Assembly (NCBI RefSeq): GCF_015694725.1
Contig: NZ_JADQDQ010000003.1
Location: 372,001-436,000 of the forward strand
Reading direction: 5' to 3'
DNA: 64,000 nucleotides
Origin: Hymenobacter jeongseonensis
GTDB lineage: Bacteria > Bacteroidota > Bacteroidia > Cytophagales > Hymenobacteraceae
Shown here: positions 22,739 through 29,591 of the stretch, piece by piece
Numbering within the stretch: position 1 is the first letter of the stretch
Layout of the letters: each line of letters opens with the position of its first letter
The notes under the pieces: generated by a model
Database searches by the model: none
What the model was told of the DNA's origin: nothing
Seen by the model: the letters and a program-made list of their open reading frames with translations, nothing else
Program-made: the position numbers and the translations under genes

Positions 22739-22927
22739 TTATCTGTTGATACCGACGAATAATTCGGTGATGGAATCCGTCAGGTTCTTTAGTCGCTGGG
22801 TGTTTTGTTGCACCTGGACGAGCACGGCCTGACGCTCGGTCAAAGCAGGGGTGAGGGTGATAGTCACGATGGTTGAGGTCGTGGCGGATGGGTGGTGGCT
22901 GTAACCGCCGGTTTGCAGGGTCTTCAT
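22739..22927 (-). CDS. 62-aa phage protein, unknown
   Basis: From ATG 22927 (MKTLQTGGY); the longer frame has an upstream ATG at 22993, but the region between reads as leader. Product: a Thr-rich strand (STIVTITLTPALTERQAVLVQVQ) and a C-terminal helix, NTQRLKNLTDSITELFVGI. Its stop is one base ahead of the ATG of the 58-aa gene, so the two are probably translated together. No family recognised. Confidence 0.45.
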   Translation of the reverse strand: MKTLQTGGYSHHPSATTSTIVTITLTPALTERQAVLVQVQQNTQRLKNLTDSITELFVGINR

Positions 22928-23018
22928 GTCGATGGTCTGTTTGTTCCCCTGTAAATAGCGGCAATGACCGTCGCTGAAAGCGGTTTGCCGCACTTTTCTT
23001 CGGGTTTTTCCAACTATT

Positions 23019-23348
23019 TCATATTACGCTGATAACGTATGTGTTATGTTTTAGCGTGGGGTCGGGAGTGCAGCTAATGCCACCGAAGTACCGCTTGTCG
23101 TCGTTGGGAACCAGGTGCTCGGCGCGAAGGGAATCGATGAACGCCTTCATGTATACGTTATCGGCGTCCATCCTTGACCAGTACCGGATGACAATGGTGA
23201 AATTTTTCATCGGCTTCATTCCAGCATCGGCGAACATCTTCCGGTACAGCGGCTTCCAGTCTTCCATCAGCTTGGCACGTTGCCAGCGGTTCTTGCTCAG
23301 CATCGTGTTCCAGGATAGCCACGCGCCCGTCCAGGTTATCGTGTACAT
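23019..23348 (-). CDS. RusA-like Holliday-junction resolvase
   Basis: 109 aa, near the family norm. The signature is in the C-terminal half: SRMDADNVYMKAFIDSLRAEHLVPNDDKRYFGG. This reproduces the RusA pattern of paired Asp (D-x-DN), K-x-x-xD, and a later N/D-DD motif that coordinates Mg ions at the junction. The first half has a basic helix and an NFTIVIRYWS strand. In phages this nuclease resolves branched DNA before packaging. The gene overlaps the preceding membrane protein gene by 13 nt. Position in the early/replication arm also fits. Confidence 0.65.
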   Translation of the reverse strand: MYTITWTGAWLSWNTMLSKNRWQRAKLMEDWKPLYRKMFADAGMKPMKNFTIVIRYWSRMDADNVYMKAFIDSLRAEHLVPNDDKRYFGGISCTPDPTLKHNTYVISVI

Positions 23349-23743
23349 GCGACGATTCCGACGTGGAGAACAAGGCCCAGGACAAACAACGTGGCCCGCA
23401 GCTTGAAACCCATTTCGATTTTGGCGGTGCTCGACTTCGATGAATACGTGAAGCCGTGGGTGGTGCCGTCGATGATGTTGCGGCCCAGGTAATAGCTTTG
23501 GTTGTGGCTGAACGAGAACATCAGCGCGAAGCCCAGGATGGCAGCCAGGGCAGGAATTAGCCCTAGTTGAGTGCTTACGGCCACGATAACCAGCACCACC
23601 ACGCGTTCGGCAATGTAAAGAAGGTGCTCGTTGTACTTGGTGGCGTCGGCAGCGGTCCGGCTGTACAGGATGGAGTCCTTGAAGCCGCTGATGCTGGCGT
23701 ACAGGTTCAGCAAGAATAATAGTACCAGGGATAAGGTTAACAT
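23336..23743 (-). CDS. Four-helix membrane protein, unknown
   Basis: 135 aa with four hydrophobic segments: residues about 1-20 (MLTLSLVLLFLLNLYASISG), 45-62 (AERVVVLVIVAVSTQLGL), 62-78 (IPALAAILGFALMFSFS) and 113-132 (LRATLFVLGLVLHVGIVAC). A hydrophilic loop holds a Ser-rich STTHGFTYSS-like stretch. It could be a holin-sized membrane protein, but the position in the early arm and absence of lysis neighbours leave this open. The leader has motif site 6. The end overlaps the RusA-like gene. Confidence 0.5.
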   Translation of the reverse strand: MLTLSLVLLFLLNLYASISGFKDSILYSRTAADATKYNEHLLYIAERVVVLVIVAVSTQLGLIPALAAILGFALMFSFSHNQSYYLGRNIIDGTTHGFTYSSKSSTAKIEMGFKLRATLFVLGLVLHVGIVACTR

Positions 23744-23762
23744 GAAGGAAGCGTGGTTTCCC

Positions 23763-23771
23763 TCAGATAAG
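23763..23771 (-). promoter_or_regulatory. Leader motif CTTATCTGA (site 6)
   Basis: 19 nt upstream of the ATG at 23743, just after the terminator at 23789-23814. It shares CTTATCTGAGGGAAA with site 5. This is the only copy found outside the structural operon. Confidence 0.6.
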
Positions 23772-23788
23772 ACCGCTTGAAAAACAAA

Positions 23789-23814
23789 AACCCCGGCCGT
23801 TTACAGCCAGGGTT
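23789..23814 (-). terminator. Terminator after the 157-aa gene
   Basis: AACCCTGGC pairs with GCCGGGGTT (one mismatch) around an 8-nt loop, followed by TTTTGTTTTT on the minus strand. A near-identical hairpin is at 26,508-26,533. Confidence 0.8.
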
Positions 23815-23842
23815 CATCGTTGCTATCAGGCGCAGGCTTTTA

Positions 23843-24316
23843 TTAATTGCCCACTTTATCGCCGGGTTTGTTGCTTCCGCCGTGGCCGGGGTTATCGGCC
23901 GTGCTGTCGGAAACCAAAACGGTCCGGAGATTTTTCAACGTGATGCGTTTTTCGGATTTTGGCTTGTCGCCGGACGTGTACAGGTCGGGGTATAGCTCTT
24001 GCAATTTCAGGTCGTCCGCGTTGCCCACAGCTTGACCGCTGCCTTTCTTGGGGGTGCCATCGGTGCGGCGACCGAAAGGGGCAAAGCTGCGCAGGGCAAC
24101 GTTGGCTTTATATTCTTCCGACTGGTTTTCATCATTACCGCCGTCACCGGCCAGCAAGGCGTAAGCAGCATCTGCCAATTCGCGGCTCTTCTTCAACATG
24201 CCTAAGGCTTTGGTGACGTCCTTGCTTTTGACGGTTTTCGTGGACGCAGGTGCCGACGCCTTGGTGGCTTCTTCGAGCAAGGCCAGCAATTTTTCCTGAA
24301 GGGTTTGTTTTGCCAT
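23843..24316 (-). CDS. Phage protein of unknown function, 157 aa
   Basis: 157 aa. An N-terminal helix (QEKLLALLEEATKASAPAS), a Lys-rich helix (SKDVTKALGMLKKSRELADAAYALLAG), an acidic linker (DGGNDENQSEEY), then a basic, Gly/Pro-rich half. The C-terminus is low in complexity (GHGGSNKPGDKVGN). No catalytic residues or HTH are obvious. It is the gene right after the replication polymerase, so a replication accessory is possible. A good terminator follows. Confidence 0.45.
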   Translation of the reverse strand: MAKQTLQEKLLALLEEATKASAPASTKTVKSKDVTKALGMLKKSRELADAAYALLAGDGGNDENQSEEYKANVALRSFAPFGRRTDGTPKKGSGQAVGNADDLKLQELYPDLYTSGDKPKSEKRITLKNLRTVLVSDSTADNPGHGGSNKPGDKVGN

Positions 24317-24367
24317 GATGATTAAAGTTGATGATGATGGGGCAATGATACGAACGGTGGGTGAACC

Positions 24368-25918
24368 TTAGGCTGCCATTGACATCATCATGATATCATC
24401 GTCGTTCTCATCTTTCAGAATGTTAGCCTTGATGTCAGCGGTTACCACCGTTAGCACTTCGGTGTTAATAGTGGGAACAATGCCGACTTCTTGCCGAAAG
24501 GCTTCCAGCATGAGTTCCCGCGTCCGGTCGGCGGCCTGAATACTGACCACGACGGAATCGTGGATGGTGTTGTACCAGATGCCTTCGGCTTCCAGCTTTT
24601 TGCCCACGGCTCCCAAGATGATATCGGCTTCCAAGTGTTGCATGGCAATCGCCAGCTTCTCGTGACCACCGAGTGCGTCTTTCGTTTTCATCTGGACGAT
24701 GATGGCGTAAACGTTGGGGAACAATTCCTTGAAGAGTTTTCCGTCCTGGGTGCGCTTGGCGTACTCGTTGGTACAGAAGAAAATGTTGGCGAAGAATTGC
24801 ACCTTGAATTCCTTGCGCTCTGTTGCGGCGATGTTCATCCGGTCCATGATGCAATCGTAAAACTTGCCGGTCATGGTCAGGTCGATGAAGTGCTGGACGT
24901 CTTCTGGCAGGATGCTAGCGTCACCGTACTGCTTCTTGAGCAGGCAGGCCAGGATAAATGGTTGCGAGTTGCGGATGTCCAGGTTGACCAGCGGATTGTA
25001 CGCGTGGTCCTTGTGATATAAGAACTTGCGCAGCTCGGTGCTGATGTTGCTCAGGTTCGTGTATAACCGGGACTTGCTGACCTTCCGCTTGTGGAAGAAG
25101 TGCAGGTTGGCAATTTTGCTAATGGCTATCTGGTCGGTACCATGCTGATTAACGATGCTGTTCTTCAAGATGCCGTACAGCGTCAGACCGGCGTTATCGT
25201 CCTGGGCCAACGCCAAGCGGGCGTCGTTTACATTTAGCAGGCCGTAAACGGAATGATTCAACCAGTACGTCGGGTGCGACCACGCCCAACGGATTTCGTT
25301 GTACGCTTCGGCCTTGACATCCGCAGGGGTTGATATCAAGGACAACTGACCACGATAGGCTTCCAGGTACTGCAAGGAGAAGGCCAGCTTGGCGTCCACG
25401 AAGCCGAGGGCTTCACGGTCGTGGATACGAATCTGGCGCAGGTTCTTCCAGGTGACGAGCTTCTGGTTGGCTTTGTTATTCGCGGCCGTCCGCAGCCGAA
25501 GCTTGCGTCCCATGACTTCATCCTTGAAGACGAGGTGGCCGATGGCGGTGCTGACGAAATTGGGGGCAATGCGATAGCCGAACGACTTCTGACCGTAAAC
25601 ACGCCAGTTGTCACATTGAATCCAGCCGAGCAGCTTCATCAGCTTCAAGCATTCGTCCGCGTAACGTTTACCGATGAATTCCCGAAGGTCCGCCAAGTTG
25701 ATGCTGGCGTAACCCTGGACGGTGGTGCGATTGAAGACGTGGCCTTCGTGGATACGGTTTAGGATGTAATGGTACTTGTCAACGTGGTTGTCCAGGTACA
25801 AGGTCTTGTTGCGTTCGATGTGGGCAAATTCCCCGTCAAAGGCGGTATCGAAATCGATGTGGTCAAAGGTGGCGCGGACGTCGATGAGCGACGGGCCGAA
25901 CAAATGGTGGTGGTACAA
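24368..25918 (-). CDS. Replication protein resembling superfamily-A polymerases (TV-Pol-like)
   Basis: 516 aa in the present frame. Residues about 310-330 give LVNLDIRNSQPFILACLL, matching a motif A core in which Asp is followed by a small helix; residues about 372-400 (EFKVQFFANIFFCTNEYAKR) are where motif B would lie; residues about 455-465 (YNTIHDSVVVS) are a convincing HD motif C. The order, spacing and AAIHDSV-type ending fit superfamily A polymerases, and the layout recalls the TV-Pol family of primase-polymerases described from mobile elements. Exact family is inference. The start is unclear: TTG 25918 is the only start codon, although coding continues to 26,002 and an ATG at 26,055 opens a frame one base off. 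Confidence 0.55.
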   Translation of the reverse strand: MYHHHLFGPSLIDVRATFDHIDFDTAFDGEFAHIERNKTLYLDNHVDKYHYILNRIHEGHVFNRTTVQGYASINLADLREFIGKRYADECLKLMKLLGWIQCDNWRVYGQKSFGYRIAPNFVSTAIGHLVFKDEVMGRKLRLRTAANNKANQKLVTWKNLRQIRIHDREALGFVDAKLAFSLQYLEAYRGQLSLISTPADVKAEAYNEIRWAWSHPTYWLNHSVYGLLNVNDARLALAQDDNAGLTLYGILKNSIVNQHGTDQIAISKIANLHFFHKRKVSKSRLYTNLSNISTELRKFLYHKDHAYNPLVNLDIRNSQPFILACLLKKQYGDASILPEDVQHFIDLTMTGKFYDCIMDRMNIAATERKEFKVQFFANIFFCTNEYAKRTQDGKLFKELFPNVYAIIVQMKTKDALGGHEKLAIAMQHLEADIILGAVGKKLEAEGIWYNTIHDSVVVSIQAADRTRELMLEAFRQEVGIVPTINTEVLTVVTADIKANILKDENDDDIMMMSMAA

Positions 25919-26150
25919 ATATTGGGTGGCAATGATTCTCTTAGGGATATCCCGCTTTCCACGGCAGGCGGTAATGAGGGACGGGGTGGAACGCCGGGCA
26001 AGTCATTACCAACCTTGCCCGGCCCCGTGGATGACGATAAGGCGATTACCACCATCCGAGATTAAATACGTCGGCTTGCGCCTGCGGTCGTCGGGGACGC
26101 CGCCGTACTTGCACTTCTTTGCGCGTTTGCGCTAAAAGTTTCTCTTTAAC

Positions 26151-26189
26151 CAAAAATACGTTCACAGCCAACACGACGAAAACAAATCG
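26151..26189 (-). promoter_or_regulatory. Early promoter B, inverted near-copy of promoter A
   Basis: On the minus strand, CGATTTGTTTTCGTCGT (26,189 to 26,173), then TATTTTTG (26,158 to 26,151), a perfect TAnnTTTG -7 element. About 60 bp align with promoter A in the opposite orientation with high identity. It would drive the polymerase gene leftward. Confidence 0.62.
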
Positions 26190-26316
26190 TTCGGCGCGGT
26201 TTCAATTCGGCGTCGGCATTTCATCGAACGCGTCTGACTCAGTTCAACGATTACATCTTCGATGTTTACATTCATAAATAGGTATACAAAGGGTATATCA
26301 ATCGGATATAGTAAGA

Positions 26317-26345
26317 AAGGGGGGGGGGTTACTTATAAGGGTACA
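26317..26345. repeat. G-tract + TTACTTATAAGGGTACA element, copy 2
   Basis: Run of ten Gs followed by ttacttataagggtaca. Same orientation as copies 1 and 3, but without the following agcaagtcgat. Confidence 0.6.
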
Positions 26346-26385
26346 TCGGGTACAATACTGAGGAGTAATAGAGGTGTAAGTGTTG

Positions 26386-26433
26386 GGGAAGGTGGGGGTG
26401 TCTCTATTACTTTTAAGGGTACAGCAAGTCGAT
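26386..26433. repeat. G-tract + CTATTACTTTTAAGGGTACA element, copy 3
   Basis: G-rich tract, then tctattacttttaagggt and acagcaagtcgat; one mismatch to copy 1 over 31 bp. Confidence 0.7.
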
Positions 26434-26507
26434 TGCATTGCTATAAAATATATGCAGTGAAGTGCTTACACGCGTTAACGGCGTGGTAAAAATTGCGCAG
26501 CAAACAA

Positions 26508-26533
26508 AACCCCGGCCATTTACAGCCAGGGTT
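26508..26533 (-). terminator. Terminator after the SSB-tailed gene
   Basis: Nearly the same hairpin as at 23,789-23,814 (AACCCTGGC/GCCGGGGTT, one mismatch), followed on the minus strand by TTGTTTG. Confidence 0.7.
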
Positions 26534-26558
26534 CGGTTACGACGACGTTGATGTGAAC

Positions 26559-27065
26559 TCAGAAGGGAGGGTCCTCGTGTTTGTTCATGTTGCCCTTCGG
26601 AAAGGGTACCGGGGAATTCTTAACCTTCGAACCCAGCCGAATCGTGTTGGGCTTAAACTGGGCCGGTAACTCGTCGTCTTTGGCTTTACCGTTCTTCTTC
26701 TCTTTGTCTTCGGGGGTCCAGTTGGTCCGGAAGGCGTTGAGGTACCGGTACCACTTCGCGGGTGGCTCGGGGATAGCTTCGTCCACCTTGGCCTTCGCGG
26801 CGCTCCGGAAATGACCGGCGATGCTGTACAGGTGAATCACCATTTCCGAATGGAACTCCCGGCCCGTGAAGAACAGCAGCAACTTCGCTTCGGCTTCGGT
26901 GAACTTAATCATGTACCCTTCGGAGTTTTGTCCGGAGACGAACCCATCGTCCCCGGCGTCGAAGTCCAGGGTGAAGAGGGGTTCGTCGTTGAAGCTGACG
27001 TGGGCTTCGAGGCGTTTGTACAGGTCCAGCAGGTCGGCAGCCGACCAATCGTTCAGTATTGTCAT
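26559..27065 (-). CDS. Phage protein with SSB-like C-terminal tip
   Basis: 168 aa. The first half is a compact beta/alpha stretch (LFTLDFDAGDDGFVSGQN, then GYMIKFTEAEAKLLLFFTG, then EMVIHLYSIAGHF). A basic linker follows and the last residues are NKHEDPPF, which closely imitates the acidic Pro-Phe tip of bacterial single-strand-binding proteins (DDIPF type) that recruits repair and replication partners. The body is not a typical SSB OB-fold by eye. It lies between the integrase and the replication gene, so it may bind ssDNA or recruit host proteins through the tip. Function is inference. Confidence 0.45.
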   Translation of the reverse strand: MTILNDWSAADLLDLYKRLEAHVSFNDEPLFTLDFDAGDDGFVSGQNSEGYMIKFTEAEAKLLLFFTGREFHSEMVIHLYSIAGHFRSAAKAKVDEAIPEPPAKWYRYLNAFRTNWTPEDKEKKNGKAKDDELPAQFKPNTIRLGSKVKNSPVPFPKGNMNKHEDPPF

Positions 27066-27104
27066 GATGGGTCGAAAGTATGGATAAATCTGGCAGGTGA
27101 GTGG

Positions 27105-28583
27105 TTACGGATTCAAGCGGTGGAACGTGTCCAGGGGTTTGATGGCACTCTTGACCACTTTGACTTTGCTGGCGTACGTCATCAGCGTGTTCAAGCTGAT
27201 GTGGCCGGTGACCCCGGCAATCTCTGGAATCAGCCAGCCGGATTGGAAAGCGAAGTTGGTCCAGGTTCGGCGGCCCGTGTGGCTGCCGATGGCTTCCCAG
27301 AACTTGATTTTCTCCCCGGTGTATTCATTCTTCACCGTTGAACGGTCGGTCCCTTTGAGTTCGAACTTGGTGACCGGTGCTTGGAAGCTGGGGATGTCGT
27401 TGCAGTATTCACGCAGCAAGTCCCGGAAGAAGGAATCCTTCATGCGCTTGAATTTGTAATCGTTGCGTTCCAGGATATCCTTAACAATCGGCGTCACTGG
27501 TACCATGACCTTGATGCTCTTCTTCCGGGTCTTCCTGGGGAACATGACAAGGTGTTCTTCCACGGTACCATCTTCCAGGGTTTCCGACTGGATGAAGTCC
27601 CGGAAGTCTCCCTGGAACAAGTCCGAGTACCGCAGGGCCGTGGCGCACATGAACATGAACATGTCGCGTACCTGGATATACGACTTCTTCGGAGCGGTGC
27701 GGCCCGGTTGTTTCTCGTGAATTAAGGCTTGCTTCTCGTGGTTCCAGAAGTCTTCCAGTTGTTTCACCGTCAGGTATACCACGTCGTTGGGCTGGGTCGG
27801 CAGCTCGCATTCGTACATCTTGTAAGATGAAGTCATCCCAGCTTCCGAAGCGTAAAAGTTACATACGGCCTTGATTTTTCCCATGTAACTGACAATGGTT
27901 GTATTCTGGGTATCCGAGGTCAGCAAGTGCGCTTCGATTTCCCGCATGATGGTCAGGGTAACGTCCTTGAGTTTCAGGGTGGGGTTGTACGCATTGATGG
28001 CCGTGCAGACCGCGTTGTAACCGCTCTTGGTGCTCCGGGCCATCGCCGACATCCGCTCGTCGGTGTACCGCTGGATGTACGTCGTCAGGTACTCTTTCTT
28101 CTCGTCTTCGAGGCTGGTAACGGTGCCGCTCAGTTCAGCATACTGTTTGGCCCAATAAGCCATTTCTGCCTGGATTTCTTCGAGTTGTTTTTTGGCCCGG
28201 TAAACGCGTCGGTTTGCGTGGCCGATGCGTTGGTTCTTGGTGTACTCTTCGTCCTTGTGCAGGAACTTGTCCCACTTGAGCTTGGTCTTGCGCTCGGCGT
28301 CCAGGCGTTCAAACTCTTGCTTTACATCGGCACTGGACAGGCCTTCGGCCCGCTTGGTCACTGTGTCGTACGCTTTCTGCAAGTCGCTGCCAATGGTGGC
28401 AATGAGTTCGTTTAGGACCAAGGCCCGGTCCCCGATGACCTTGCCTTTCTTGAGCAACTTGGGGCTGAGGGATTCCCCGGTGCTGACCACGACTTCCAAT
28501 TTCTGGTGGCGGAAAACGACCCACAAGGGGTTTTCGTCTCGGTCCTTGTTCTTGATTTTAACAAGCGCGGTAACGGTTGCCAT
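27105..28583 (-). CDS. int: Tyrosine integrase
   Basis: 492 aa, an intact tyrosine recombinase. Catalytic residues are visible: Arg318 (CATALRYSDLF), Lys around 351-355 in PRKTRKK, His435-x-x-Arg438 (GSHTGRRTW), His461 (TGHISLNTL) and Tyr470 (MTYAS). The N-terminal ~60 residues form the arm-type DNA-binding domain, and residues about 65-165 are a long charged, partly coiled-coil insertion before the core-binding domain; this is longer than in most Bacteroidota phage integrases. It is the outermost phage gene, next to the attachment zone at 28,631-28,665. It would catalyse insertion and excision. Confidence 0.9.
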   Translation of the reverse strand: MATVTALVKIKNKDRDENPLWVVFRHQKLEVVVSTGESLSPKLLKKGKVIGDRALVLNELIATIGSDLQKAYDTVTKRAEGLSSADVKQEFERLDAERKTKLKWDKFLHKDEEYTKNQRIGHANRRVYRAKKQLEEIQAEMAYWAKQYAELSGTVTSLEDEKKEYLTTYIQRYTDERMSAMARSTKSGYNAVCTAINAYNPTLKLKDVTLTIMREIEAHLLTSDTQNTTIVSYMGKIKAVCNFYASEAGMTSSYKMYECELPTQPNDVVYLTVKQLEDFWNHEKQALIHEKQPGRTAPKKSYIQVRDMFMFMCATALRYSDLFQGDFRDFIQSETLEDGTVEEHLVMFPRKTRKKSIKVMVPVTPIVKDILERNDYKFKRMKDSFFRDLLREYCNDIPSFQAPVTKFELKGTDRSTVKNEYTGEKIKFWEAIGSHTGRRTWTNFAFQSGWLIPEIAGVTGHISLNTLMTYASKVKVVKSAIKPLDTFHRLNP

Positions 28584-28630
28584 ATGAATTGGTGCTTTGG
28601 GATGAGGTCAGTGGCCCAAAGGTATAGGAC

Positions 28631-28665
28631 AGGTCCGGATTTGTTTTACAAAAAGGTCCGGATTT
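28631..28665. repeat. Direct repeat AGGTCCGGATTT x2, candidate attachment zone
   Basis: aggtccggattt occurs at 28,631-28,642 and 28,654-28,665, 23 bp start to start, about two helical turns. Position just outside int suggests integrase-binding repeats or part of the right attachment site. The partner site is outside the window. Confidence 0.45.
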
Positions 28666-28730
28666 TACTTATGAACATGCTTCTATTGCTTCAAAATGGA
28701 ACTTTTCACAATGTGGGTGTTTTGGTATGG

Positions 28731-28763
28731 AAAGAGGCATCCCTTTGGGTTGCCTCTTTTTTT
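28731..28763 (+). terminator. Rightward terminator beside the prophage end
   Basis: aaagaggca / tgcctcttt around an 11-nt loop, then a T-run. There is no rightward gene before it in the prophage, so it may belong to a chromosomal gene that lies left of the insertion. Confidence 0.7.
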
Positions 28764-28855
28764 GCCCGAACAGGAAACTTCACCGGCAGTAGGGGCTTTA
28801 AGCAGGAGGGAGGTTGTAACCTTACCTTGCACGGGCCAACCACATCCTGTCAATT

Positions 28856-29581
28856 ATGAAGCAACTCATTGAAAAACACCCCTTAGCCATCCGCTGGTTT
28901 CACTGGGTGAATTTCCCGGTGCTGAGCCTGATGATATGGAGCGGCATCTGGATTTACTGGGCCAACGACGTGTATCGGCTGGGCTGGGGCGACACCACGT
29001 TGTTCAAATTCTTTCCGAAGTCGTTCTACGAAGCCTTTCACGTCGAATACAAACTGGCCAAGGGCATGGCCTGGCACTTTGTGCTGATGTGGGTTTTCTT
29101 CCTCAACGGGCTCCTGTACGTGCTCTACACCATTTTCTCGGGCGAATGGCGCTACCTGCTGCCCAACCGCCACTCCTTCAAAGAAGCCATTCAGGTCATG
29201 CTGCACGATTTGGGCCTGCGGAAAGAACCCCTGCCAGTGCGCAAGTTCAACGGCGCGCAGCAGATAGCCTACACCAGCGTTGTGCTGATGGGCCTAGGGT
29301 CGGTGCTGAGCGGGCTGGCCATTTACAAGCCCACGCAGCTGGCCTGGCTCACCAGCCTGCTGGGCGGCTACGAGTTTGCCCGCATCATTCATTTTGCACT
29401 CACAATTGGCTACGTGCTGTTTTTTATCGTGCACATTGCCCAGGTAGTGCGGGCGGGCTGGAATAACTTTCGCGCCATGGTGGCCGGGTTTGAAATCGTG
29501 GAGGTTGACCCCGCTTCCCACCAAGTGCAGGCCGGGCCCACGGCGCTGCCTGCTGCCGATGCGTCCCTCTCGTCCAAGTAA
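28856..29581 (+). CDS. Cytochrome b561-family membrane subunit
   Basis: 241 aa with at least four hydrophobic helices and conserved His residues in the right places (AIRWFHWVNF near residue 16, AWHFVLMWVFF near 72, FARIIHFALTIGY near 177, FFIVHIAQVV near 194). These are b-heme ligands of the cytochrome b561 / Ni-Fe hydrogenase b-type superfamily. It would pass electrons between the quinone pool and the periplasmic partner encoded just downstream. ATG 28856 is chosen; the next gene starts 10 nt after the stop, so they form an operon. Confidence 0.82.
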   Translation: MKQLIEKHPLAIRWFHWVNFPVLSLMIWSGIWIYWANDVYRLGWGDTTLFKFFPKSFYEAFHVEYKLAKGMAWHFVLMWVFFLNGLLYVLYTIFSGEWRYLLPNRHSFKEAIQVMLHDLGLRKEPLPVRKFNGAQQIAYTSVVLMGLGSVLSGLAIYKPTQLAWLTSLLGGYEFARIIHFALTIGYVLFFIVHIAQVVRAGWNNFRAMVAGFEIVEVDPASHQVQAGPTALPAADASLSSK

Positions 29582-29591
29582 CCCCCCTGAA

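Larger units (their letters stand above)
25919..26558. other. Control region upstream of the polymerase gene
   Basis: About 640 bp. Bases 25,919-26,055 may still be coding for the polymerase N-terminus (see finding). The rest holds promoter B (26,151-26,189), two copies of the G-tract/TATAAGGG element (26,317-26,345 and 26,386-26,433) and the terminator of the next gene (26,508-26,533). An origin of replication here is plausible but unproven. Confidence 0.6.
1..28665. mobile_element. Prophage, right-hand part (left end outside window)
   Basis: A continuous block of phage genes: portal, major capsid, scaffold, XkdF-type protease, tape measure, neck proteins, both terminase subunits, RusA-like resolvase, replication polymerase and tyrosine integrase. 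The integrase gene is outermost and is followed by ordinary chromosomal metabolism genes from 28,856. The right boundary is placed after the direct repeats at 28,631-28,665, because integrase genes usually lie beside their attachment site; the exact base is inference. A tape measure with no visible contractile-sheath gene suggests a siphovirus. All structural reading frames inspected are intact, so the element could be functional. Lysis enzyme, repressor and left attachment site are not seen here. Confidence 0.88.

Noticed and set aside
22531-22749. 72-aa plus-strand open frame
   Set aside because: Antisense to the credible 58-aa minus-strand gene, which has a start coupled to its neighbour and a terminator.
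25759-26055. 98-aa minus-strand open frame as a separate gene
   Set aside because: It overlaps the polymerase for 160 nt in another frame; low protein-likeness after residue 40. Kept only as a possible start region of the polymerase gene.
1-28665. Diversity-generating retroelement or retron
   Set aside because: No reverse transcriptase (YxDD) was seen, and no template/variable repeat pair near the tail proteins.
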